Part shown: in pieces, positions 48,101-54,892 of the stretch | Position numbering within the stretch: position 1 is the stretch's first letter | How the letters are laid out: each line of letters starts with the position of its first letter | DNA from: Hymenolepis diminuta | Taxonomy: Eukaryota > Platyhelminthes > Cestoda > Cyclophyllidea > Hymenolepididae | Assembly (NCBI GenBank): GCA_900708905.1 | Contig: CAADRB010000025.1 | Span: 2,267,360-2,331,359, forward strand | Reading direction: 5' to 3' | DNA: 64,000 nucleotides | Translations under genes and position numbers: made by a program | Notes under the pieces: generated by a model | Seen by the model: only the letters and a program-made list of their open reading frames with translations | Told to the model about the DNA's origin: nothing | Database searches by the model: none

Positions 48101-49762
48101 TGGTAGTATGAACGGAAGCTCTATTAACGGAGGGGAAGAAGATTGTGATATTCATCTTGATTGCGCTCGACAAGAAAATGGAACGGTTGCCTTACTTCAA
48201 ACGTCCAGGCCAACAATTCAGGTTTGATACCGTTTCCTACTAATCTATTTCACCTACTGAATTGAGAATTTAAGTTAACGCTTTTATTTTCCCATGTAGA
48301 ATGGTGTCGCCTTAAAGGAAAAGAGGAAGATTCTCACCGCTGTCCCCAGAAGTGTTGTCAAGAGTGCGTCGCTGACTTCAGTAGACCACGATCATGGGGT
48401 TCCCACCCAAAATGGAGTTGTTAATCACGATGATCCTCCCAGTTTCATCGTTCCTGATCACAATTCGGTTGTTATGGCATCAAATACTATGATGGAAAAC
48501 CCGTTAGATCTCAGCAGGATTGTCAAAATGGGTCGAGAACTGCGGGACACCGCCCGGGAACTGCAGTCTAAAAATGCGTTCTCCATAGACCAATTCACCT
48601 TACTTCAGGTTTGTCTCATTCACCCCTCTCTACTTAAATGTTATCAGTAGTTGTGATTATTGTTTTGATGTCTCTTAGGACGCTTTTTCTCTGATCGCCT
48701 ATGAGAATCCCTACGAGAGCCCTTTTGCAGATTTAATGCATCCCAGACATAGGAAGATCCTTGCTGACTCTGTTAGTAATGCTATTTTAAGTAAGTACAT
48801 TGATTACTTGTATTTGTGTGTTTGAAAGGGACTGTTTTAGATTTGAATCTTTTATTTCAGTGAATATGGGCAAGGCACGATATTCCCTCTTGGAATTGGG
48901 AATAGGATTACTGGAGGAGATCGTGATGGACGGTCAGAATGGAAATCGATCAGGACTTTATTCGAATTTCCCAAAACCGTTGCATCATCGAAAACCTCAC
49001 AATCATACCAGTACATCTTCAGCAGGCAGCACTGTAACCCCCTCGTACACGGTATCCACGTCAATCAATATCCCCTCGACATCAGCTATCTATGCAACAG
49101 CAACAGTTGCTACGTCATCATCCTCTAGACGACACCGCCACCACCATAGGTCTGCCACCTCGTCATTAGTTGTGACGTCAACCACGACGACCACATCGAA
49201 TACGTCGACAGTCAGTGTTGGAACGCGAACTCCTCTCCCTTTGCTAAGCAATTTTCCCCCGCCTATTACCGCTTCTTCGTCTGCATCTTCATCATCTCAC
49301 CTTCGGCATAGATCATCCTCTGGACGTAGGCTCCGAAACACCATCGTGCAGAGCTCCCCTAGAGATATTCAAGGACCCTCAACTTCGATTACTGTAGCAA
49401 CAGGAGGTGTAGAAGAGGGGTCTCTGAATGAGGTCATTGTTAGTGGACCTGGCGCGGGAGTTGACTGGCCAGAGGAGGTGACAATTGCTACGGCAACAGT
49501 CGCTGCGTCGGTAGCTGATCATGAACATGCAGAAACTGAAGGTGGGGAAGTAGAGGAAGTGTTGGTGTTCTCTGAAGGGGGAAGACGAATCCGAGTGGAT
49601 CGATATATGCCCTCAGGGTCGTCTGAGTCACAGCAGACACCCTCCACACCACCACCACCGCCGCCTCCACCACAGTCGATAATGGGAGGGGGGCAGAATG
49701 TCAGGGCTGGAGGCTCGGAATTGGCTGGGTTCTTTCATCCCATTCTCTTTGTACCTCATTAA
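6057..49762 (+). CDS. RANBP9: RanBP9/RanBPM-like protein (SPRY-LisH-CTLH-CRA), 13 coding exons
   Basis: Scaffold protein of the CTLH/GID E3 ubiquitin ligase family (family knowledge). Exons I place: 6057-6177, 11913-12077, 12220-12340, 12410-12462, 12712-12923, 23804-23988, 28360-28669, 41709-41825, 42975-43343, 47868-48221, 48300-48608, 48679-48790, 48861-49762. All introns are GT-AG, and phases join to one frame of 1,109 codons plus stop. Domain order matches human RanBP9/10: SPRY (about aa 115-270), LisH (about 280-310), CTLH (500-551), CRA (738-825). Diagnostic stretches are [31 protein letters not shown] and KMGREL. It differs from the vertebrate proteins by a long Ser/Thr/Pro-rich insert between LisH and CTLH and by a tail of about 285 residues after CRA. 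RanBP9 and RanBP10 cannot be told apart here. The first exon and the 117-nt exon are the least certain parts. Confidence 0.88.
9130..9290 (+). repeat. Interspersed repeat family B, copy 2
   Basis: Blocks are gtggcacaagattggaacttt, ctgctgcttctaggatgc, ctaaacattaagtctgggatgg, caaaaaccgctaaattgtcagcccc and atcgaatccgaaaatcc. Confidence 0.45.
11913..12923 (+). CDS. RANBP9: RanBP9 SPRY-domain exon cluster (four exons)
   Basis: Exons 11913-12077, 12220-12340, 12410-12462 and 12712-12923 are separated by introns of 142, 69 and 249 nt. The first has the pre-SPRY segment (SLYPIAI... then [10 protein letters not shown]), matching the region of human RanBP9 that reads RLYP...FSYIGLS. The next gives [15 protein letters not shown], like human PIPAACGIYYFEVKI. 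The fourth gives GYHSNTGQ, then [15 protein letters not shown] and FFTKNG, the hallmark core of SPRY domains. The cluster ends in phase 0 before a 10.9-kb intron. The SPRY face binds partner peptides in the family. Confidence 0.92.
14624..14646. repeat. TA dinucleotide microsatellite
   Basis: About eleven TA units within the large RanBP9 intron. Confidence 0.8.
15260..15425 (-). repeat. Copy of the tRNA-derived SINE family
   Basis: Plus-strand blocks are gccctagagcccctctagag, ctttattagccgtacttaac, caatggatgttaaactcgtg, acctttgacttcgcatacga and gcgttaacctctgtgg. Confidence 0.5.
16440..17680. repeat. Decayed tandem array, period about 185-190 bases
   Basis: Two motifs alternate at about 92-102-base spacing inside the RanBP9 intron. 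Motif A resembles gtaaaagtctgcaccggtgt, seen near 16,609, 16,800, 17,160 and 17,351, with a weaker copy near 17,633. Motif B resembles cctgagaaaattc, seen near 16,701, 17,058, 17,443 and 17,562. The DNA between A and B also matches among copies (tttttacac..., then tcattcacag). Copies are diverged and some are damaged. Confidence 0.5.
19530..19700 (-). repeat. Copy of the tRNA-derived SINE family
   Basis: Plus-strand blocks are gaggtggcatcccgctg, aagaaattagcattct, agtgccgttggtcaac, gatgagcatcgatctcgaga and tctctgacttatagac, in the family order and spacing. Confidence 0.5.
20010..20260 (-). repeat. GA-rich repeat family C, inverted copy
   Basis: The reverse strand reads caagagcaacgaaatg, then tgatcagatgtttgaac, then aagtgagagggaggtggg, comparable with the two plus-strand copies. 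It is unusually GC-rich and CpG-rich (ccacatccgcgcgtg) for this region. Confidence 0.35.
23804..23988 (+). CDS. RANBP9: RanBP9 exon: end of SPRY and entry to LisH
   Basis: The exon begins directly after ttaaaatag, and its first codon happens to be ATG. It encodes a segment with [16 protein letters not shown], corresponding to human TPGEVVDANFGQHPF, followed by an alpha-helical linker. It ends with two bases (AG) before gtaggt, and these combine with C from the next exon to make Ser. The preceding intron is 10.9 kb and the following one 4.4 kb. Confidence 0.9.
25040..25215 (-). repeat. Copy of the tRNA-derived SINE family, tRNA part damaged
   Basis: The blocks gggaaactcacattctaccaccctct, ttattgaatagcattaacca and acgccgttggccatcgacat match the family body. 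The tRNA-like end beyond ggatggatggtg is not clear. Confidence 0.45.
28360..28669 (+). CDS. RANBP9: RanBP9 exon: LisH motif plus Ser/Thr-rich insert
   Basis: After the acceptor ctcttttag, the exon opens with [19 protein letters not shown], which lines up with human VSSYLVHHGYCATAEAF, the LisH dimerisation helix pair. About 85 residues rich in Ser, Asn, Asp and Pro follow, with no vertebrate counterpart. The exon ends in phase 0 at gctcctcag before gtaagaa. Sequence before 28360 in the same frame is intron. Confidence 0.9.
29215..29395 (-). repeat. Copy of the tRNA-derived SINE family
   Basis: On the plus strand it reads gagcctcccatatgaaaaattcgaa, ggtgcggttagtcattctg, gcaccgatggacatcgg, gtgatctctaactttg and cgctaaccgctgtacaacg in the family order. 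On the minus strand the tRNA-like part includes gtacagcggttagcgtgc. Confidence 0.55.
30722..30735 (+). repeat. Poly-G tract
   Basis: Ten G, one A and four G in a row. Such tracts are prone to replication slippage and sequencing error. Confidence 0.7.
31400..31590 (-). repeat. Copy of the tRNA-derived SINE family
   Basis: Plus-strand blocks in family order are aggcatcctagaatc, actcgcattctaccatccct, agccagtacagttagccatcc, gtacaccgatggccatcgat and ctcgtgatctctgatttgg. Confidence 0.55.
32700..32830 (-). repeat. Partial SINE copy
   Basis: The blocks ccaatgcgattggtccttct, ctaatgggcgttgaacctatga and ccggcttcacagacgagca resemble the family around the tRNA-like part. Confidence 0.35.
34325..34510 (+). 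repeat. Interspersed repeat family E, copy
   Basis: It contains ggagttccgcagtgacc, ccttcttcctatcttg and ttttgtgacgaggatcgcat. Similar order occurs at 38,430-38,600 (ggaactccacatatga, ttttccatcttgct, gtagtcgacatcgcat) and 30,140-30,290 (cttacccatcttgttctg, ttgtgaagatcgtaac). Confidence 0.35.
34626..34868 (+). repeat. Left LTR of the decayed element
   Basis: It aligns by eye with 36,651-36,866: tcaaaaggggaaaactattt against tcaagagggaaatattattt at the start, and gcagaccgcaaaa against gcagatcgtaaaa at the end. The divergence is considerable. The outer boundary is uncertain by several bases, and no target-site duplication was confirmed. Confidence 0.6.
36651..36866 (+). repeat. Right LTR of the decayed element
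   Basis: This is the partner of the left repeat in the same orientation. It starts gtcaagaggg, close to the TG-initiated LTR ends of the Ty3/gypsy group, and ends near cgtaaaaca. It is about 25-30 bases shorter than the left copy through small deletions. Confidence 0.6.
38920..39215 (+). repeat. Interspersed repeat family B, copy 3
   Basis: Blocks are cacagcacaagattatgactt, cctactgctagctaggatg, ctaaccgtaaagcctggggtg, agaaccgctaatttatcagcccc, gtgtacctaaaggtaaaac, and agaccgccagaaatataatga at the far end. It is the most complete of the three copies. Confidence 0.5.
40120..40250 (-). repeat. Partial SINE copy
   Basis: The blocks cggtcatttccctcactggg, tttgcaccaatgagcattga and ctggcttcgaagtcaaacacggtgacc keep family order. 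Only the tRNA-proximal half is recognisable. Confidence 0.45.
40790..41010 (-). repeat. tRNA-derived SINE, best-preserved copy
   Basis: On the minus strand the left end reads like a tRNA: gagcagttggttaatg (box A-like), then ctgcataatcag with an anticodon-like CAT, then ggtcatggttttaacatcc (box B-like). This resembles elongator tRNA-Met (ctcataatctgaaggtc). A body of about 150 bases follows, shared with other copies: gtgtgtaccgatggatg and gagaaattcgaatttt as read on the plus strand. Confidence 0.6.
41709..41825 (+). CDS. RANBP9: 117-nt symmetric exon of RanBP9, probable cassette exon
   Basis: The exon lies between a pyrimidine-rich acceptor (atccttcccgcttcag) and a near-consensus donor (cccag then gtaagtc). 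It is 39 codons, phase 0 at both ends, so inclusion or skipping keeps the frame. The peptide is strongly basic and Trp-containing ([16 protein letters not shown]) and ends with RRRKSQ, an Arg-Arg-x-Ser-type kinase site. It falls between LisH and CTLH. No vertebrate equivalent is known to me. It could be constitutive, alternative, or a cryptic splice-site pair that is not used. Confidence 0.6.
42975..43343 (+). CDS. RANBP9: RanBP9 exon: linker and CTLH domain
   Basis: The exon starts after ttcctgcttttag in phase 0 and ends before gtaagtg in phase 0 (123 codons). The first 70 residues are an acidic Pro/Ser/Thr linker. The last 52 are the CTLH domain: [20 protein letters not shown] and [10 protein letters not shown] correspond to human KNRQRIQKLVLAGRMGEAI and TLKVRQFIEM. 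The CTLH domain mediates helical packing with other CTLH-complex subunits. Confidence 0.92.
45700..46000 (+). repeat. GC-rich islet and repeat family D
   Basis: A CpG-rich stretch (gatcgcgcgaggccgcgg, cgtcggctcagg) in an AT-rich intron. Its right part (ggggcacataaatac ... gcactcatttgattgttcatct) resembles 46,480-46,560 (aacgcacataaattc ... cgctcattcgactgtttgcct). It may be a fragment of a mobile element. No coding frame was recognised. Confidence 0.35.
47490..47610 (-). repeat. Partial, diverged SINE copy
   Basis: The blocks gccgatacagttagttatgc, gtgcactaataaatatgaatt, gcgttccggtgtgataagc and attaccgctacgccatt follow the family order loosely. Confidence 0.35.
47868..49762 (+). CDS. RANBP9: RanBP9 terminal exon cluster: CRA domain and low-complexity tail
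   Basis: Exons 47868-48221, 48300-48608, 48679-48790 and 48861-49762 have introns of 78, 70 and 70 nt. The second holds [10 protein letters not shown], like human ERMIHFGREL, and the third [15 protein letters not shown], like human DAFSLLAYSDPWNSP. The last opens with [12 protein letters not shown], like human MGQATQCLGLM. These are the CRA helices. After them come about 285 residues rich in Ser, Thr, Ala and His, an acidic patch and a run of eight prolines, with no vertebrate equivalent. The stop is TAA at 49760-49762. Confidence 0.9.
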
Positions 49763-50048
49763 GAAAAGTTGAAATTTCTGTGAAACTGCTGTCACACTAC
49801 CGTCGAAATGACTCCCCCCTTCTATCATTAAATCCTCTCTCCCCCCGTTCTTGTTATTTACTCTTTTAACTCAAGCAGACAGACAGGCAACATAGACGGG
49901 AGAAATCCGGTTTGTCTTTTTGCCTGATTGAGGAATAACCTCGATCACATTTCTCTTTCTATCTCTTATGCTGTCGCATCCAAAATACACTATTCTACAC
50001 ACAAACACTCAAGCAAACACGGTTCCTACTACTATTACTATTATTTTC

Positions 50049-50054
50049 ATTAAA
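50049..50054 (+). terminator. Candidate poly(A) signal of the RanBP9 gene
   Basis: ATTAAA lies 287 bases after the RanBP9 stop codon. It is the first common variant poly(A) hexamer I saw downstream. An AATAAA occurs further on at about 50,670 (gttaataaacag), so the true 3' end is open. Confidence 0.35.
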
Positions 50055-50629
50055 GTGGCAAAATCTAACTGCGAAGTGATTCTATTATTGCCATAGTGGG
50101 GTTCAGACTTGGAACGTTAGTTATGAAAAATAGAAATCCATTAATTGGATAAGAGAATTCGTTGTTTTAATGTAGAGGGCATGGGATTTGGTTCACGGAG
50201 TTCTGAGATTTCCACTTTTTACTACTCAAATTAGATCAGGGAATATGTACCGAATTTTTTCGCTACTTTCGGGTACTTGTTAAGTCTATCCGTCTGCAGC
50301 CTTCACAATTGAATAGTATCACCTTAAGAGTCCTTCGAAAGTAGACTAGCGTCGGTCAAGATTGCCGTTGGCAGTCTTTATACTATGGTTTAAATAACCT
50401 TGTCATTTTTAAGACTTAGAACATCTAGAAACTAGGCACTTGAAGCTGCTTTTGATCGTCATGTATGTGGAACTTTAGCCCCTTTCATGATGCTTCTATT
50501 GCTCTCTTTTCTGTGAGCATTTGCAAATAATTTAAAATGGCGCATTTCATCATTCTTGTGTGAATTTCCTAAAAGGTTTGATTTCACAGTTTGAGATAGG
50601 AATATTGCAGTTACTGTTGTGCAGAAGGG

Positions 50630-50950
50630 TGCATGTCCACGGGGTCACCAGTTTGTTGCAGCAACGAAATGTAGTTAATAAACAGCAGTTTCCAAAAGTG
50701 TAAAAAATACAAAGAGTTGAGTAGGCCAAAGTGTGTTAATCATAGCACGATAGGGATTCGAGAGTAAGAGAGATGGGGGAGAGAGAAGATGAGAGGGAAG
50801 CGTACGAGCAGGTAAAAGGCAAGCGTGTACCTGCATATGTGCATATGCGAATGAAAATACAAAGACAGTTTATACGAGTCACTTGGACAAGAACGTGTGT
50901 GAGGGTAAGAGTGCAGTGTACTTTTAATTGAAACGGGGCCGTTACAGTAA
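50630..50950 (+). repeat. GA-rich interspersed repeat family C, copy 2
   Basis: It has the same block order as 3,180-3,420, with a longer middle containing cgtgtacctgcatatgtgc. It lies 0.9 kb after the RanBP9 stop. Confidence 0.5.
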
Positions 50951-50959
50951 AAAGAAGGA

Positions 50960-52453
50960 TCGATATGCTCGTCTAGATTTGACAGTTAGGAGCTTGAATC
51001 AGAGACATAAAGGCATAACTGCGGCTTCGTGGACGAAAAACCAGGGCATTTCCATAGACAATGCGAATAAAGGATAATTTTGGAAACGCATTGAGAGCCA
51101 TCCTTTAGGATAATCTACTTAAATGGGTCCTTCATAGATCAGTCCCAGATGTTTTAGTCGATCTGTTCTAGGCATGACTTCTTATATGCTTTCCTTATAC
51201 TTCTTATTTGGTATTTGGTGGCTCGAAAGAAGTTTCAATGTAGGAGAAAATGGATGACTGCAATGCAGCCTCAGAACGAAATCTTTTCTCGAAATGTGAT
51301 TAAGGAGATTCATTAGACAAACACTTCTTACGTCATGGCTTCGAGAGGGCGTAACAAGAAGACAAAAAGTGTTTTAAGGTTGCTGTTATCATGCACGCTC
51401 AATATTATTTAGAAAAGATTGTAATAGAATATTGTGTCCATAAAAATATTTTTTAAAAGTTTATTTTAGAGGGATTGAATGCAACTGAAAGATTTAGTCA
51501 ATTATTCAGGTCATTTTAGAATCTATATGAGGACAATAAGGTAGGAAAGTCAGCCATTAAAACATGTTCTAAAGCCTCCTTCACAATTGCTCGGATTCAG
51601 GTGCCTATCCAGACAATTAACGAGTAGAATAAGCCTAATGATAGATTTATTTCTTTGGATTAAAGAAATTGAGCTGCATATGAAACAGCGATATAACCAA
51701 TAAATTTTCGGCCAGTAGACTATTACTAAAGCAAAATGACTAATGCTCCTTGAATGCGCAAGCAGCATTCAAAAGTGGCGTGCCATCAGGTCTAGTTAAG
51801 TCAGACACTGAAAATTCATAACATTTTGGAATAAATTAAACTCGTTTCGCATCTAATCAAACACCTAAATAATAGAAGTGGTCACATACTTGTCTAACCG
51901 TAAAAATGAAGCGAAATCGAATACTCGTAGCGCTCCAAACAAAATTCGCTCCCTTGCCACTAGGTTATCGAATTTCTATCCTTCCATGTTCATGTTTCTG
52001 GGAATAAGGTCACGCCACCTCCCCAATATGCAAAGCTACATGTAAGCAGTTATACTTTACAATACCAAAAGTTAAATATAACGATGGTGAACACTTAGCA
52101 ATGCCGCAGTAACAATACAAATACCGTCAGATACTCGCAGCTATTGTTGTTGTAACAGAAGATTGCTCAGTACAGATAATAATTGGGGATTGTATACATT
52201 CTGACCGCTTGCATAAATTATTCTCTTCATATACCAGAATAATTGACACAATACTTGGAGATGGAATGGAAGGGGGGGAAAGCTGGGAAGATTCTAGCAC
52301 AACAGTAATAAGCAATGAAAGAATTTTTGCTGAGATTATAATTAATCTGATTACACTGTTACTTCATTTTCAAATAGCAAGAAAATGGGATACAAAGTGA
52401 AAATAATCTGTACTATACACAAAATACATACATTCAAACTGTACAAATCTACT
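50960..52453. other. Gene-free stretch between RanBP9 and TRUB2
   Basis: AT-rich, with short frames only. It should contain the 3' UTR of TRUB2 at its right end. No canonical poly(A) hexamer was spotted close to the TRUB2 stop on the minus strand. Confidence 0.5.
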
Positions 52454-53753
52454 TTAGTTCCCTCGTTCTTTCTCTTTCTCTGTCTTGACTAGGTCTTTAA
52501 TCCTTTCATTCAGAGTGCATTTCGCCAGATTTCCAAAGAGATTATGGGCATTCTCAACAATTTGAGGGAGCATGTACTCTCTATACTCATCATCACTTTC
52601 AAAACCTCTTTCAGGAGGCTCAGATTTAAGTTGACAGAATCTATCGTAAAGGGACTGCGGAACAACACACTGCTTCAACAGAAGAGTATTCTGAACACTG
52701 AATGGCCCATGTCGAATACGTCTAGCTTGACAAAGAACAGCACTCGACTTTAATGCTCCTCCAATATTCACCATAAGATCCGTTAAAAACTCCCCTGTTT
52801 CGTAGGCAACCTGGATCTCTATAAAAAAAGGAAATATATCAAATCCGAGTACAATTATCAGAGTACAGGTTAATGATATTCATTACCTAAGGTGAAAAAA
52901 GGGGGTTCGAACTTAATGCACCGAATAGCAAGTAAAGCAGGAGGTAGATGTGGAACAGAACTGGGATCAGGTCTGGCGCGAAGGGAGTGAGGTTGAGTGG
53001 GTTCCGGTCGTCTGTCCCAATAGGCAGTCACATGATCAGGTGGAAGTGATTCCAGAGGTTCAATCATTGGTTTAAGGGGCTTGGTCAATCGATCTGGATT
53101 ACTGAGAGCTTCAAATGCCTTTTGAGAATTTGGAATTAATCCAGCCTGAAGGAGAGAGGCTGAGCGTGCTTTAAACTGAAGTGATGCGATGATTCGATCT
53201 ATTTTGGGACGTGTTATATGCTTCCATGGTGACCGGTAGATTATGGAACCGGTAGATAAATTATTAGAAGAAGCGTGACCAAACATTCCGATTAGATGAT
53301 AAGATTTGGGATAAACGTTCCTGTGAATTGCATCACTGTATGCATAGGCTCCAACTTCTCCTACGCCTATTAGCTGGAGACCAGATGCATAATCGGGTAG
53401 TGGATCGATGAAATTGAGGACCACATCACCATGAAGAAACCTTCTACCGATTACTGAAAATATATGCTACAATAAACAATAATTGCAAACCTAGTGGATT
53501 GTCTACGAAGTCAATCTCAGTAGCAATTGAAGGTAGTTTAACATCATCACTTTTGGTTAAAACTCTTGTGCGGATGCGCTCAGTTTCCCATGGTAATTTA
53601 TTAAATTCTAAAGAAATTGCTTGCCAATATCAATTTACCATTGGCTATCTTTTTTGCCAATCGGCTTCTAAATTGTGCTATTTCTTGACCTGGGGGTTTA
53701 TAAACTGATAGCAGTCCCTGTAAGCAACGAAAAAGTTCAACTCTCCTACTCAT
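52454..53753 (-). CDS. TRUB2: TRUB2-type mitochondrial tRNA/mRNA pseudouridine synthase, four exons
   Basis: In the TruB family the enzyme isomerises uridine to pseudouridine. TRUB2 acts on mitochondrial RNAs and supports mitoribosome assembly and translation (family knowledge). Exons on the minus strand: 53753-53639, 53607-53491, 53453-52887, 52818-52454, giving 387 codons plus stop. Introns are only 31, 37 and 68 nt. The start MSRRVELFRCLQGLLSVYKPPG parallels human SRLHGLFAVYKPPG. The catalytic region contains IDPLP (D94), like the bacterial LDPLATG loop, then ASG (100-102). IRCIKFEPPFFTLEIQ matches human IRCLYFAPPEFLLEVQ, and LCQARRIRHGPFSV matches CTQVRRTRDGFFTV. It is longer than human TRUB2 (331 aa), mainly through an insert of about 45 residues before IRCIKF. 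Confidence 0.9.
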
Positions 53754-54892
53754 CAGAACCAACTGGCAAAACAATGCCCTTTACCATTAAATTTCCCATT
53801 TGACCTTGAAGATACGTTAGCATCAAATAGTTAAGCAAACTTTTGAGATCAAATAATTGACTCATTAGGGATCATTTTATTATTAGACTAATCATAAAAA
53901 TTAAAAATCATATCCGAATATTAGCCCTAGTGATGTAATTTTGATTTCATGCCTAGTGATCGTCATCGAGTAGTATAGGTACGAATAAGTGGAAGAAACA
54001 TTTAATCTGGAATTCCATATATATAGATATAGATATACATATGCTCTCCATAAGTTTGGTAGGAACACATTTGGTTGAAAATATGTGAGAACTGAATAAA
54101 AATAGAACTCAGAGTTGCATTCTGGGTTCCAGTAAATTTTATTGTCCACACACAATTTGTAACAATATAATCACTAACTGTGGTATTTTGAAGATTTTCT
54201 CATAATAACACCTTTGTGATATGGATTTAATAGAACGGACGCAACGTATTTGCCACAGGATCGTTTGAGTGCACTTTTTCTATCTCTTACTGCTTCATAG
54301 AATGATTTAAAGTTGCATCAAACAGAAAGATACGTGAGTAGCTCGATGGCATTAATAAAACTTTTAAAAAGTATAACTAATTATGCTTTTACCTTGAATA
54401 ATCACTGCTTAAGGAGGTCTGCTAACACAAAATTACTGCCAATCAAGCCTCTGCTATGTGAAAACTGAGCTGAAGAACTGCAAGTCTGATCTTGTTTTCT
54501 CAACTCTTCCTAATTAAATAATACCGATACTTTATAGAAATAATATTAAAGTATCATATGTCTTGGCAACATTAAACTTATAATTTCATCCCTGAACTAT
54601 ATATATATATACATACGTAGGGTAGGAGAATTTGAAATAAATTGAAATAAGAAACCAAATTGAGACAGTAGGCTGCATTTGGAATCGTCAACTTCATAGA
54701 ATAAATTGGGTATATATTTGGCAAAATAACTTTGTCCTTCTAAAAATTATTAATTTTGCCTTTAATAGTATAGATTGGCAAACCTTTGGTGAATTTTAGA
54801 AACAAGTGCTTCTTAATTTTGTTTTGACTTATTGCATTCTCTGTGATACTTTTGTACTTCCTAAGCGTGTTGTAGTTTTGTACATTGGCAAG
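53754..54892. promoter_or_regulatory. Divergent intergenic region between TRUB2 and PES1
   Basis: TRUB2 is transcribed leftward and PES1 rightward, with 1,139 bases between their start codons. The stretch is AT-rich and contains short TA-rich microsatellites near 54,015-54,045 and 54,598-54,614. No coding segment was recognised. It must contain the promoters and 5' UTRs of both genes, and a bidirectional promoter is possible. No specific box could be assigned with confidence. Confidence 0.4.
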
